DNA of 64,000 bases from Gillisia sp. Hel1_33_143 (GTDB lineage: Bacteria > Bacteroidota > Bacteroidia > Flavobacteriales > Flavobacteriaceae): assembly GCF_900104765.1 (NCBI RefSeq), contig NZ_LT629737.1, positions 1,302,001 to 1,366,000 on the forward strand, in the 5' to 3' direction. Below the pieces are notes generated by a model. It made no database searches. It had not been told where the DNA came from and was given only the letters and a program-made list of their open reading frames with translations. A program made the translations under genes and the position numbers. Shown in pieces: positions 49,309 to 58,874 of this stretch. Numbering within the stretch: position 1 is the first letter of the stretch; each line of letters opens with the position of its first letter.

Positions 49309-50549
49309 TTAAACGATTTATAATAATCGTAGCCTTGTTATCTACCGTGTTAATGGCTGCTCAGGAAGGAACATCCTCCCCTTATTCTTATTACGGAATT
49401 GGACTCAATAAATTTAAAGGAACTGTAGAAAATCAATCTATGGGAGGGCTTAGGCTATTCTCAGATAGTATACATGTGAACCTAAGAAATCCTGCCGCTT
49501 ACGGAAGATTGAAGTTAACAACCTATACCGTAGCAGGAAGTACACAAAGTATTAAGCTTACGGCAGATGAAGGCTCTGAAAATAGTAAAACTACAACCTT
49601 AGATTATTTGGCGATTGGTATCCCAACCGGAAAACTTAATTTTGGTCTTGGCCTTATTCCTTATACCTCTGTTGGATATAGAATTTTAGATGTTAATGAA
49701 GAAACTGCCAATAGATTTACAGGTAGAGGTGGTATGAATAAGGTTTTTCTTACCGCTGGTTATGCACTTACTGAAGATCTGAGTATTGGTGTAGAAGCAG
49801 ATTATAATTTTGGGAATTCTCAAAATACATTCACAGCTTTTCAGGCTGGAGTGCAATATGGAACTCGAGAAATTTCTAGAAACGACTTTAAAGGGTTTAG
49901 TTATAATTTTGGTTTAGACTATCAGCATGATCTATCGGAAGATGTTAGAATGTACTCTGCAATCACCTTTGCGCCTAAGATGAGTATCAATCTAGACAAA
50001 ATGGTGAATACCGCAACAGTTAGAATTGGGCTGGATGGTACAGAACAGGTTACAGATGAAGTTGATGTAAATTCTGAAGACAATGAGTTAACGCTACCAG
50101 GGCAGCTTACCATAGGTGCAGGACTTGGAAAGGTGAACAAATGGTTTATGGGTGCGGAATACACAAACTTAAAAGCGAGCGATTTTGGTCTTAATTCTTC
50201 AATTACAGGTCAGAATTCAAATTATAAAGACGCCTCTCAATATAGGTTGGGTGGATTTTATATTCCTAAGTATAATTCTATTACAAGTTACTTAAGTAGA
50301 GTTGTTTATAGAGCCGGTGTGAGGTATGAAGAAACTGGCTTAAGTATCAACAATGAAGATATCAACGAGTTTGGCATATCTTTTGGATTAGGTCTACCAG
50401 CAGGAACAGATTTCTCAAATGTAAACTTAGGACTAGAGTATGGACAGCGCGGTACAACAAGTTCTGGTTTAATTAAAGAAAACTTCTTTAAAGTTTCAAT
50501 AAGTTTATCTTTGAACGACAAATGGTTCCAGCAACGTAAATTTGATTAA
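49305..50549 (+). CDS. Outer-membrane beta-barrel protein
   Basis: A 414-residue protein with a signal peptide (MAAQEGTSSPYSYYGIG begins the mature part). Repeated amphipathic strands resemble the OmpP1/FadL-like putative outer-membrane proteins of Flavobacteriia (FGLGLIPYTSVGYRI, GVEADYNFGNSQ, GFSYNFGLDYQHDLS, FKVSISLSLNDKWF). It is probably a transport or structural barrel. The gene overlaps coaX by 4 bp and precedes the TPR gene, an order I recall as conserved in the family. The substrate is unknown. Confidence 0.85.
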   Translation: MIKRFIIIVALLSTVLMAAQEGTSSPYSYYGIGLNKFKGTVENQSMGGLRLFSDSIHVNLRNPAAYGRLKLTTYTVAGSTQSIKLTADEGSENSKTTTLDYLAIGIPTGKLNFGLGLIPYTSVGYRILDVNEETANRFTGRGGMNKVFLTAGYALTEDLSIGVEADYNFGNSQNTFTAFQAGVQYGTREISRNDFKGFSYNFGLDYQHDLSEDVRMYSAITFAPKMSINLDKMVNTATVRIGLDGTEQVTDEVDVNSEDNELTLPGQLTIGAGLGKVNKWFMGAEYTNLKASDFGLNSSITGQNSNYKDASQYRLGGFYIPKYNSITSYLSRVVYRAGVRYEETGLSINNEDINEFGISFGLGLPAGTDFSNVNLGLEYGQRGTTSSGLIKENFFKVSISLSLNDKWFQQRKFD

Positions 50550-50568
50550 CCACAATAAAAACAAGAAA

Positions 50569-51942
50569 ATGAAAACTAAATTTATAATTGCCCTTTCTGG
50601 ATTGTTATTAGGATCTGGTGTGCTACACGCTCAATCTAATGCAGATTGCGCTACTAAGGCAGCGCTGGCTTATGATGATGCAAAAGCTCAAAGATATGAG
50701 CAAGCATACAAGCCTTTAATGGAAGTTAAAGAAAATTGCCCAACATATAGTTTAGCAACCTTCCAATATTTGGAACGTGTGCTTAATTATAAAATCGATA
50801 ATGCTCAGGCAGATCAAAAAACAGCTTTTATTGAAGAGATGATTCAATTAATGAATGATCGTCTAAAATATTTTCCAAATAAAACAAGTGCTGGAGATGT
50901 TCAGGCTAGTATTGCAATGTTAAAGTATGACAATGGTATTGGTACTAAAGAAGAGCAATTCAACGCATTTGATGAGGCTTTTAAAGCTGATAGAGCAAAC
51001 TTTACTAGTGCTAAAGCACTTTATGCTTACTTCTCTTTACTTGTAGATCTACAAGATGAAGGAAAGAAAAGTTTAGAAGATGTATTTGCTAACTATGATG
51101 AAGTTGTTTCTAAAGTAGAAGAAGAAGAAAATTCTCTAGCAGAAAATCTTGCTCCACTTTTAGAGAAACAAGAAGCAGGAACGGCTTTAACTGCTAAAGA
51201 AGAAAGATTAGTTAAGAATTCTGAGATCAACTTAAAGGCTTATAGTACTGTAAAAAGCAGTATTAATGGTAAATTAGGTCAGAGAGCAGATTGTGATAAC
51301 TTGATTCCTCTTTACAATAAAGATTTTGATGCAAGAAAAGATGATGTTTCTTGGTTGAAAATTGCAACAGGAAGATTGTCTGCTAAAGATTGTACTGAAG
51401 ATCCGATCTTCTTTAAATTATCTGAAGCTTTACACAAAGCTGAGCCTTCTGCAAAATCTGCTCTTTATTTAGGTCAATTAGCGGATGCAAAAGGACAAGC
51501 TTCTCAAGCTCTTAAATATTATAACGAATCTGCAGATCTAGAAACTAATCCTTCAGATAAGTCTAGAGTTTACATGAAGATTGCAGATAACTATAAGAAA
51601 AAAGGAAGCTTTGGTCAGGCTAGAACGTACTATAGAAAAGCGCTTCAAGCGAAGCCTTCTTCAGGAAGAGCTTACTTGCAAATAGCAAATATGTACGCGC
51701 AAAGTGCTAACAGCTGTGGTACAGATGCCTTTAGTAAAAGAGCCGTATACTGGTTAGCTGCTAACTATGCTGCAAAAGCTGGAAGTGTAGATCCATCTTT
51801 AAGTGGAGTTGCAAATGAAAGTGTAGCTGCATACAAAGGAAGAGCTCCTCAAAAAGCTGATATTTTCCAGGCTGGAAAAGCAGGTCAATCAATCAGCATA
51901 GGATGTTGGATTGGTGAGAGCGTGAGAGTTCCTTCATTGTAA
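50569..51942 (+). CDS. Exported TPR-repeat protein
   Basis: A 457-residue protein from the ATG at 50569, which begins a proper signal peptide (KTKFIIALSGLLLGSGVLHAQ). The mature part is helical with tetratricopeptide repeats, clearest at AKSALYLGQLADAKGQASQALKYYNES and KSRVYMKIADNYKKKGSFGQARTYYRKAL. It is a periplasmic scaffold, possibly for outer-membrane biogenesis, given the preceding barrel protein and the following lptC. The molecular partner is not known. Confidence 0.87.
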   Translation: MKTKFIIALSGLLLGSGVLHAQSNADCATKAALAYDDAKAQRYEQAYKPLMEVKENCPTYSLATFQYLERVLNYKIDNAQADQKTAFIEEMIQLMNDRLKYFPNKTSAGDVQASIAMLKYDNGIGTKEEQFNAFDEAFKADRANFTSAKALYAYFSLLVDLQDEGKKSLEDVFANYDEVVSKVEEEENSLAENLAPLLEKQEAGTALTAKEERLVKNSEINLKAYSTVKSSINGKLGQRADCDNLIPLYNKDFDARKDDVSWLKIATGRLSAKDCTEDPIFFKLSEALHKAEPSAKSALYLGQLADAKGQASQALKYYNESADLETNPSDKSRVYMKIADNYKKKGSFGQARTYYRKALQAKPSSGRAYLQIANMYAQSANSCGTDAFSKRAVYWLAANYAAKAGSVDPSLSGVANESVAAYKGRAPQKADIFQAGKAGQSISIGCWIGESVRVPSL

Positions 51943-51947
51943 TACCA

Positions 51948-52511
51948 ATGATCACATATCAAAATATATATTCAGGCATTGTCACAGTTATCGCTGTGAC
52001 AATGCTTTTTTCATGTCAGGGCAATCTTAATCAGGTTAGGGCGCTAGATCAACAAGCAGATAGTCCGCAAACTATTGGGGAAGAGATGTTCTTGAAATAT
52101 ACAGATTCCGGTAGGGTGGTAGCAACTCTAAAAAGTCCGAAGATGTTAGATTTTACCAATCTTGAATTTCCTTATAGAGAATTTCCTGAGGGTGTAAAAG
52201 TCGAATTTTTTGATGAGGATAATAATAAGAATACAGTCACTGCAAATTATGCTATTATCTATGATGGTCCAGGATTAATAGATCTTCAGGGTGATGTTGT
52301 TTTGGTAACATCTGATAGTACAAAATTGGAAGCAGACCAGTTATTTTGGGATCAATCGTTAGCGTGGGTGTTTACAGATAAAGCAAATACCATAAGGTTT
52401 GCCAATGGAGCTCGTAATGATGGGCAAGGCTTTGATTCCGATTTAAATTTTAGTAATTTCCGTTCTCGCACCAATGTGGGAATACAGGTAATTGAAGAAA
52501 AGAACAAATGA
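51948..52511 (+). CDS. lptC: LPS export protein LptC
   Basis: A 187-residue protein with a lipoprotein-like signal (TMLFSCQGN). The LptC/OstA-like beta-jellyroll features are SGRVVATLKSPKMLDF, YREFPEGVKVEFFDEDNN, TANYAIIYDGPGLIDLQGDVVLVTSDSTKLEADQLFWDQ. It bridges the LptB2FG transporter to LptA in the periplasm during lipopolysaccharide export. A Bacteroidota LptC with a lipobox Cys in place of a plain membrane anchor is usual. It starts 5 bp after the TPR gene and overlaps the next gene by 4 bp. Confidence 0.9.
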   Translation: MITYQNIYSGIVTVIAVTMLFSCQGNLNQVRALDQQADSPQTIGEEMFLKYTDSGRVVATLKSPKMLDFTNLEFPYREFPEGVKVEFFDEDNNKNTVTANYAIIYDGPGLIDLQGDVVLVTSDSTKLEADQLFWDQSLAWVFTDKANTIRFANGARNDGQGFDSDLNFSNFRSRTNVGIQVIEEKNK

Positions 52512-52702
52512 TGAAATTTTTTAAATACTTTGAATACGCTTATTTAGTAATTGCAGCTTTCTTTCTGTTTGAAACCATAAGACTTTGGAACTTGGAAAGA
52601 AATAGAGCGTATCTGTTTATCTTCTTTACCGTACTCGCAATTTTTATGTTCTTTTTTAAACGCAGGTTTAGGAAAAGGATTGAGAAGGGCAATCGTTCAT
52701 AA
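52508..52702 (+). CDS. Small membrane protein
   Basis: A 64-residue protein with two hydrophobic segments (YAYLVIAAFFLFETIRLW and AYLFIFFTVLAIFMFFF) and a basic tail (KRRFRKRIEKGNR). Its coupling to lptC (4-bp overlap) and to the CorC-like gene (3-bp gap) makes it a real gene of the operon. The family is uncharacterised. Confidence 0.8.
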   Translation: MMKFFKYFEYAYLVIAAFFLFETIRLWNLERNRAYLFIFFTVLAIFMFFFKRRFRKRIEKGNRS

Positions 52703-52705
52703 TTT

Positions 52706-53995
52706 ATGGAAGTTAACATACTCATAATTATAGGAACTCTAATTTTATCCGCATTCTTTTCGGGTATGGAGATAGCCTATGTTTCTTCTAATAAGATCTT
52801 TATAGAGATTGAAAAAAGACAAGCTGGATTTCTTGCCAAAGTTTTAAAGAAACTCACTAAAAAACCTTCAAAGTTTATTGCTACCATGTTGGTGGGTAAT
52901 AACATAGCTTTGGTTGTATATGGTTTTTATATGGGAGACCTTATTATGATGTGGCTTGGAAGTTTACTTCCTGTAGATAATTCATTTTTAAGAGCTTTGG
53001 TGGTGGATTTTAGTTTATTTACACAAACGGTGATCTCTACATTGGTGATCTTGTTCACAGCAGAATTTCTTCCGAAGGTATTTTTTCAGATCTACGCAAA
53101 TTCACTTTTAAAGTTCTTTGCATTCCCTGCTTATTTATTCTATCTGCTGTTCAGTTTTATCTCTTCCTTCGTCATATGGATTTCAGACGTGATCTTAAAA
53201 AGGTTTTTTAAAACTGATGGTGATGAAGTGCAATTAGCTTTTAGCAAGTTAGATCTTGGGAATTTTATTAGTGAGCAAATGGAAACTGTGGAGTCTGATG
53301 AAGAGGTAGATTCAGAAATTCAGATCTTTCAAAATGCTTTAGAGTTTTCTGATATTAAAGCGAGAGAAGTAATGGTGCCCAGAACAGAAATCGTAGCGGT
53401 AGACCATACCGTGGCTCCAAAAGACCTTATTCAAACCTTTACAGAAACAGGACTTTCAAAAATTCTTATCTATAATGAAACTATAGATGATATTATTGGA
53501 TACATACATTCTTTTGAATTATTCAAAAAGCCTAAAACATTAAAATCTACCTTGTTACCGGTAGTTTTTGTTCCTGAGACCATGTGGGTGAAAGATGTAT
53601 TAAACATTCTTATTAAAAAGAGAAAAAGTATTGCAGTGGTTATTGATGAGTATGGAGGTACTAGCGGAATGATCACTATAGAAGATATTGTGGAAGAATT
53701 ATTTGGTGAAATTGAAGATGAGCATGATCCAGTAATTTTAATTGAAGAGAAACTAGGAGAAGATCATTATAAATTTTCTGCCAGAATAGAAGTAGATTAT
53801 TTGAATGAAGCATATAAGTTGAATATACCTGTAGGGGAAAATTATGAGACTCTTGGAGGCTTTATTACTAATTATACCGAAGAGATTCCGCAACAATTTG
53901 AAGAGCTTAGAGTAGAGAATTTTAAAATAAAGATCTTAGAAGTTTCTAATACAAAAATTGAATTAGTAGAGCTAGAATTAAAGGATAAGGACTAA
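52706..53995 (+). CDS. CNNM/CorC-family transporter-like protein
   Basis: A 429-residue inner-membrane protein. The DUF21/CNNM membrane domain occupies about 1-170 (FFSGMEIAYVSSNK, FIATMLVGNNIALVVYG). Two CBS domains follow (about 200-320; VMVPRTEIVAVD, KSIAVVIDEYGGTSGMITIEDIVEELFGEIEDEHD), then a CorC/HlyC C-terminal domain. The family is linked to magnesium or cobalt efflux. The flavobacterial gliding protein GldE belongs to the same family, but gldD is not adjacent here, so the gliding name is not applied. Confidence 0.9.
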   Translation: MEVNILIIIGTLILSAFFSGMEIAYVSSNKIFIEIEKRQAGFLAKVLKKLTKKPSKFIATMLVGNNIALVVYGFYMGDLIMMWLGSLLPVDNSFLRALVVDFSLFTQTVISTLVILFTAEFLPKVFFQIYANSLLKFFAFPAYLFYLLFSFISSFVIWISDVILKRFFKTDGDEVQLAFSKLDLGNFISEQMETVESDEEVDSEIQIFQNALEFSDIKAREVMVPRTEIVAVDHTVAPKDLIQTFTETGLSKILIYNETIDDIIGYIHSFELFKKPKTLKSTLLPVVFVPETMWVKDVLNILIKKRKSIAVVIDEYGGTSGMITIEDIVEELFGEIEDEHDPVILIEEKLGEDHYKFSARIEVDYLNEAYKLNIPVGENYETLGGFITNYTEEIPQQFEELRVENFKIKILEVSNTKIELVELELKDKD

Positions 53996-54091
53996 TTTGA
54001 GGAAAGCGTTAAAATTTTGCAAATATTAAGTTTTATAATTAGGCTAAAAACACTATTTTCGCCCACTATATTAGATAAATCATAACTAAAA

Positions 54092-56212
54092 ATGGCAGTA
54101 TTAAATAAAATTAGACAGCGTTCAGTTTTCTTAATAATTATCATTGCACTGGCGTTATTCTCTTTCGTACTTGCCGATGTAATTCGTAATGGAGGCATGA
54201 GTTCGCAAAAGTCTCAAAACGTAGTTGCAACGGTAGATGGTGAAGAAATTGGTCGTGAAGATTTTGCAAGACAAGTAGAAGCTTATCAAAGAAACATGGG
54301 GCCCAACGCTACAACTGCGCAAGTGGTGAACCAAGTTTGGGACATGAAATTGAGAGAAGTTATTTTAAAGGAAGAATTTGAAGAGCTTGGAATTGGTGTT
54401 GGAGAAGCTCAGGTTAAAATGTTATTGCGTCAGCAATTGGCAGATAACCCTAATTTTACCAATGAAGCTGGAATGTTTGATGAAAGTAAACTTCAACAAT
54501 ATGTTGCCAATTTAAAAGCAACTTCTCCAGAAGCTTACAACAACTGGTTGAACTACGAGAATTCAGTAGCAGAGGCTGCAAAAGAAAATATCTATTACAA
54601 TCTTATTAAAGCTGGTGTTGGAGCTACCTTATTAGAAGGTGAGCAAGCATATCAATTAGAGAATGATAATGTAGATCTTAAGTATGTTCAAATTCCTTAC
54701 AGCAGTATTGCAGATGCAGAGGTTACTGTAAGTAAAGATGAAATTAGAGATTACGTTAAAAAACATTCAGAAAGATTTCAAACTGAGAAGGCAAGAGATA
54801 TACAATATGTATATTTTCAGGAGGAAGCTTCTGTAGAAGATGAAGCAGAAGCAAAATCTACTGTGTCAGATGTAATGTCTAGCAGAGTTCAATTTAATGC
54901 TGCATCAAATCAGAATGACACATTACCAAGTTTTAAAGATGCGGAGAACATTGAAACTTATGTAAATCAGAATTCAGATATCCAATATCAAGATCTATAC
55001 TTCTTTCAGGATGAGATAAAGAGTGATTATAAAGATCAGATCTTTAACTTGAACAAAGGTGAGGTTTATGGACCTTACAAAGAAGCTGGTTACTGGAAAG
55101 TGACTAAGATGGTAGATGCTAAGCAAATGGCAGATTCTGCAAAAGCAAGTCATATAATGATCTCTTGGCAAGGACTTCAAACTGCTAATGGAACTAATAG
55201 AACTAAAGCAGAAGCCAAATCTTTAGCAGATAGTATTTTAAATATTGTAAAGTCTGATAAGACTAAATTTGCAGACCTAGCGAAGGAATTCTCTGGAGAT
55301 CTAGGTTCTCAGGCAAATGGTGGAGACCTTGGTTATTTTAGACCGGGAAGAATGGTTGCACCTTTCAATGATTTCGTTTTTAATAACAACGCTGGGCAAA
55401 TTGGAGTTGTAGAATCAGATTTTGGTTACCATGTAATCAATATAGAAGAAAAAACAGCTGAAGAGCGTGCTGTAAAAGTGGCAACTATTGCTAGAAATAT
55501 AGAAGCTTCAGAAAAATCTATCAATGATCTTTTTACTAAGGTGACTAAGTTTGAAATGAATGCTAAGGATAAAGGATTTAATGAGGTAGCTAAAACAGAC
55601 AATTTCAATGTAAGAACTGTAAGAGGAATGAAGGCTCTAGATGAGAACATTCCTGGCGTAGGTCCACAAAGAAGAATTGTACAGTGGGCATTTGAAGATG
55701 AAATTAAAGCTGGAGATATAAAGAAATTTGAAGTTCCTGGAGGATATGTGGTAGCGCAGGTAACTGCTGTTAAGAAAAAAGGAACAGAATCTGCTGAAGA
55801 TGCATCTGCAGTAGTTTCTCCGATCTTAATGAAAGAAAAGAAAGCGAAACTTATCAAAGAGAAAATTAGTGGTAATTCTTTAGAGGATATCGCTAGATCT
55901 CAAAATTCTAGTGTGCAAACCGCAAGCGCTATTAATCTTAAAAATCCAACATTAGCAGGTGCAGGAAGTGAGCCGGAAGTTGTAGGTGCAGTTTTCTCTC
56001 AAAAAGTAGGGGAAATGAGTAAGCCAATTGCTGGAGAAAAAGGTGTGTATGTGGTTAAGGTTGATGCTATAAATAAGGCTCCAAAAATGGAATCATATAG
56101 AGCATTCGCAAATCAGGAAACGCTTAAAAGAAGACAGTCTGTTAATGCAAGAGTGTTCACTGCACTTAAAGAAAATGCAGATATTGAAGATAACAGAGCT
56201 AAGTTCTACTAG
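54092..56212 (+). CDS. PpiD-like peptidyl-prolyl isomerase / periplasmic chaperone
   Basis: A 706-residue protein with one N-terminal membrane anchor (about 12-30) and a long periplasmic part. The SurA/PpiD N-terminal helices are VDGEEIGREDFARQVEAYQ and VWDMKLREVILKEEFEELGI. A parvulin domain lies at about 345-450 (KASHIMISWQ, DLAKEFSGDLGSQANGGDLGYFRPGRMVAPF, VVESDFGYHVINIEEK), followed by a second, degenerate parvulin-like region. It folds proteins emerging from the Sec translocon, in keeping with the envelope genes upstream. Confidence 0.93.
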   Translation: MAVLNKIRQRSVFLIIIIALALFSFVLADVIRNGGMSSQKSQNVVATVDGEEIGREDFARQVEAYQRNMGPNATTAQVVNQVWDMKLREVILKEEFEELGIGVGEAQVKMLLRQQLADNPNFTNEAGMFDESKLQQYVANLKATSPEAYNNWLNYENSVAEAAKENIYYNLIKAGVGATLLEGEQAYQLENDNVDLKYVQIPYSSIADAEVTVSKDEIRDYVKKHSERFQTEKARDIQYVYFQEEASVEDEAEAKSTVSDVMSSRVQFNAASNQNDTLPSFKDAENIETYVNQNSDIQYQDLYFFQDEIKSDYKDQIFNLNKGEVYGPYKEAGYWKVTKMVDAKQMADSAKASHIMISWQGLQTANGTNRTKAEAKSLADSILNIVKSDKTKFADLAKEFSGDLGSQANGGDLGYFRPGRMVAPFNDFVFNNNAGQIGVVESDFGYHVINIEEKTAEERAVKVATIARNIEASEKSINDLFTKVTKFEMNAKDKGFNEVAKTDNFNVRTVRGMKALDENIPGVGPQRRIVQWAFEDEIKAGDIKKFEVPGGYVVAQVTAVKKKGTESAEDASAVVSPILMKEKKAKLIKEKISGNSLEDIARSQNSSVQTASAINLKNPTLAGAGSEPEVVGAVFSQKVGEMSKPIAGEKGVYVVKVDAINKAPKMESYRAFANQETLKRRQSVNARVFTALKENADIEDNRAKFY

Positions 56213-56233
56213 TAGAATTTAAGTTTATCATAT

Positions 56234-56270
56234 TAAAAAAACCCGAGACTATTAGCTTCGGGTTTTTTTA
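56234..56270. terminator. Terminator of the coaX-ppiD gene run
   Basis: AAAAAACCCGA pairs with TCGGGTTTTTTT around a loop of 12 nt, 21 bp after the stop codon. The following 150 bp to the convergent kinase gene hold nothing I recognise. Confidence 0.88.
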
Positions 56271-56419
56271 TGGAATTCTGTTTTGTTGGAATATGACTTT
56301 AAATTTCGGGCTAAAGTTATTTCTGGATCTAAAATAAAGTAGATGCTATAATAAGTTGGGCATGTTAATCTGAAAAGTTAATAAACTTTAATGCAGAAAT
56401 TATCATTTTGAGATATTGA

Positions 56420-57334
56420 CTATAAAGTCATTTCAGAATATGTGAGGATGGTATTATAACCTTTCTCTTTAAAATATTCCTGTTCCTCACTTCCACCGGT
56501 AGCTAGTATAAAATCTCCTCCCCAACCTCCAAGACTTTTTATAGCGCCTTTAAAATTCGGAAAAAGCTGAGATTTGATCTTAGGAGTGTTAATTAATCTA
56601 GAGATAAGAGTTTCATGAATGTTCATGAGCAGCTTAAATTCTTCTAAAGTTTCACAGGTTACAAAGCTTCTTGTAAGTGCTGATACCTTTTCTATATCTG
56701 ATATTAAGGACTCTTTATCCTGAGCTTTATAATGTGCTATAGATTCTCTAGAATTCTGCTTTTGATTTAAGTGTACAAAGAACAGGCTATCCTTAAAAGA
56801 TGGGTTGAAGTTGGAGGTGAGAATACTTCTTCTGCTGTTGGTAAGCTGATAGGTTATGGGGTAATCTGTATTTGCCGCGGCAATGTCATATCCACTTCCT
56901 TTAAAAGTGGAAGAGAGCAGTTTATAGGCATCTACTTCAAACCATAGCGCAATGTTATTGATAAGTGTTGATGAGCTTCCTAAGCCCCAGTTTTGTGGAA
57001 ACTCTAGCCTGGTAATTACATTGTATCCAGTGGCAGCGCTCAAGGTCTTTGGATTTAATTTATTTGCAACTTTCAAAATTTCTAATAACCTCGTTTCTTC
57101 AATCGTGTTAAGGTTTTTCTGGTTTCCATTTTGAATATCCCCAAGATCTAAGTTTGCACTAAACCAAAGTTGCCCGTTGTTTTTATAAGCTTCCCATCTA
57201 ATTGCGTCATGTTGGTTAGCTTTAACCTCTAGAGTTTGACCAAATTTTGTAGGTATTGCAAGTGCAAGGGCTTTGTCTAAAACCGTATATTCTCCTGTAA
57301 TTAAAAGTTTCCCGTTGCTTCTAAATGTTTTCAA
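56420..57334 (-). CDS. GYDIA-type GHMP kinase (mevalonate pathway-linked)
   Basis: A 304-residue kinase of the GHMP superfamily. SNGKLLITGEYTVLD is motif 1, PQNWGLGSSSTLINN is the phosphate-binding loop, and GSGYDIAAANTDYPI names the family. LGGWGGDFILATGG is the third motif. It probably phosphorylates mevalonate or phosphomevalonate in isoprenoid synthesis; the HMG-CoA reductase gene 25 bp upstream supports this. Which of the two kinase steps it performs cannot be decided from sequence. Confidence 0.9.
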   Translation of the reverse strand: MKTFRSNGKLLITGEYTVLDKALALAIPTKFGQTLEVKANQHDAIRWEAYKNNGQLWFSANLDLGDIQNGNQKNLNTIEETRLLEILKVANKLNPKTLSAATGYNVITRLEFPQNWGLGSSSTLINNIALWFEVDAYKLLSSTFKGSGYDIAAANTDYPITYQLTNSRRSILTSNFNPSFKDSLFFVHLNQKQNSRESIAHYKAQDKESLISDIEKVSALTRSFVTCETLEEFKLLMNIHETLISRLINTPKIKSQLFPNFKGAIKSLGGWGGDFILATGGSEEQEYFKEKGYNTILTYSEMTL

Positions 57335-57359
57335 TGAAATCTAATTTTAAATATTGGTC

Positions 57360-58676
57360 TTAGGCTCTTAACTTTTCAAGTTGTTCAGAGACACTGCTAT
57401 GAGTAACTGTGTGATGCTTGAAATAATGAACTAGCTCATCTTTCTCTGCATTAGATGCATTGTATTGATTGAGTATGTTCATTAAATGCATTTTCATATG
57501 TCCCTGTTGAATTCCTGTAGTCACCAAAGATTTAACGGCCGCAAAGTTCTGAGCCAAACCGGCAACAGCTACTATTTGCATTAATTGTGCTGCAGTAGGT
57601 TTTTGAAGTATTTCCATAGCAACTTTTACGAGGGGGTGTAAATTTGTAAGTCCACCAACGGTTCCTAATGCCAATGGAATTTCAATCCAGAATTTAAAGA
57701 TGCCATTCTCAACACTTGCGTGAGTGAGGCTACTGTAACTCCCATTTCTGGAAGCATATGCATGTATTCCTGCTTCTACAGCTCTAAAATCGTTTCCGGT
57801 GGCTAGTACCACGGCGTCTATGCCGTTCATGATGCCTTTATTATGTGTTACTGCACGATAGGGCTCAATTTCTGCGATCTTCATGGCAGTAAGAAATTTC
57901 TCTGCAAAGATCTTTGGCTCTGTAAGTTTATCATCAGAAAGATCTTCAACTTTACAACTTACTTCAGCTCTAACAATACACTCTGGTACATAGTTAGAGA
58001 GAATGCTCATAATTACCTCTATTTGTTTTTCTTCAGGAGAGAATTGCTCATAATTGAGTGCTTCCGATTTAAAGGTTTCTGAAAATTTTTCTAAACAAGA
58101 ATTTATAAAATTAGCGCCCATAGAATCTTTAGTTTCGAACTTGCAGTGAAGCTGAAAATAACCTTCTAAAGATTCTGTTTTATCTCTTAATGATATATCT
58201 AAAACCCCACCGCCGCGCTTCTCCATATTTTTGGTTATAGAGCTTACTGCAAACAATAATTTGGGTTTACAAAAGTTGAAAAAGTCTTCTAATTTATTTT
58301 TATCTCCCTTAAAGAGAAAATGTACTTGGCCTATTTTTACCGTATTTAGAACAGTTGCTTTAAATCCTCCACGAGAATGCCAGAATTTGGCAGCCTTGCT
58401 AGCAGCAGCTATCACAGAACTTTCTTCAATGGTCATTGGAATCGCAAAAAGATCTCCATTGATCATAAAATTTGGTGCAAGACCAAAAGGGAGGTAAAAA
58501 TTACTAAGCGTATTTTCTGTAAACTCATCATGCAGTTGCTGCAGTTTTTCATTTTCATGCCAATATTGTTCTAGCACAGCTACAGATGTATCAGAATCTT
58601 TTAGATAAGTTTGCGATAACCAGTTTATCTTTTCTTGTTTGCTAAATTTGGAAAAGCCGGAAATAGGTTTGTTCAT
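57360..58676 (-). CDS. Hydroxymethylglutaryl-CoA reductase (class II)
   Basis: A 438-residue class II enzyme converting HMG-CoA and mevalonate. IEESSVIAAASKAAKFW holds the catalytic Glu, THNKGIMNGIDAVVLATGNDFRAVEA the catalytic Lys and Asp, and LALGTVGGLTNLHP the NAD(P)-side motif. A C-terminal flap has KHHTVTHSSVSEQL with the catalytic His. Flavobacteriia make isoprenoids by the mevalonate route, so a biosynthetic direction is expected although class II members are often called degradative. It is the first gene of a two-gene unit with the GHMP kinase. Confidence 0.93.
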   Translation of the reverse strand: MNKPISGFSKFSKQEKINWLSQTYLKDSDTSVAVLEQYWHENEKLQQLHDEFTENTLSNFYLPFGLAPNFMINGDLFAIPMTIEESSVIAAASKAAKFWHSRGGFKATVLNTVKIGQVHFLFKGDKNKLEDFFNFCKPKLLFAVSSITKNMEKRGGGVLDISLRDKTESLEGYFQLHCKFETKDSMGANFINSCLEKFSETFKSEALNYEQFSPEEKQIEVIMSILSNYVPECIVRAEVSCKVEDLSDDKLTEPKIFAEKFLTAMKIAEIEPYRAVTHNKGIMNGIDAVVLATGNDFRAVEAGIHAYASRNGSYSSLTHASVENGIFKFWIEIPLALGTVGGLTNLHPLVKVAMEILQKPTAAQLMQIVAVAGLAQNFAAVKSLVTTGIQQGHMKMHLMNILNQYNASNAEKDELVHYFKHHTVTHSSVSEQLEKLRA

Positions 58677-58874
58677 TTAAGTAAGATTTGAATTCCAAAG
58701 ATACAATTACTCTTACTATTGATAAAACCCAAGAATTTGATTGTGTGCAGAATAAATTTAATTAGAAAAACCAGTGGTTCACATTAACAAATTGTTAGTA
58801 TTTAACACACAAAACGGGTGTTTTTTGCTCAATTTTTAGTAAACTTGGCCTACAAAAAATATTCTCAACATTTT

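Noticed and set aside
52706-53995. Naming this gene gldE
   Set aside because: It shares the CNNM/CBS/CorC family, but the neighbouring gldD gene expected for gldE is absent and the context is the lptC operon.
55426-55857. 143-residue minus-strand frame
   Set aside because: It lies entirely inside the PpiD-like gene on the opposite strand; its serine-, phenylalanine- and alanine-rich composition is the shadow of that gene.
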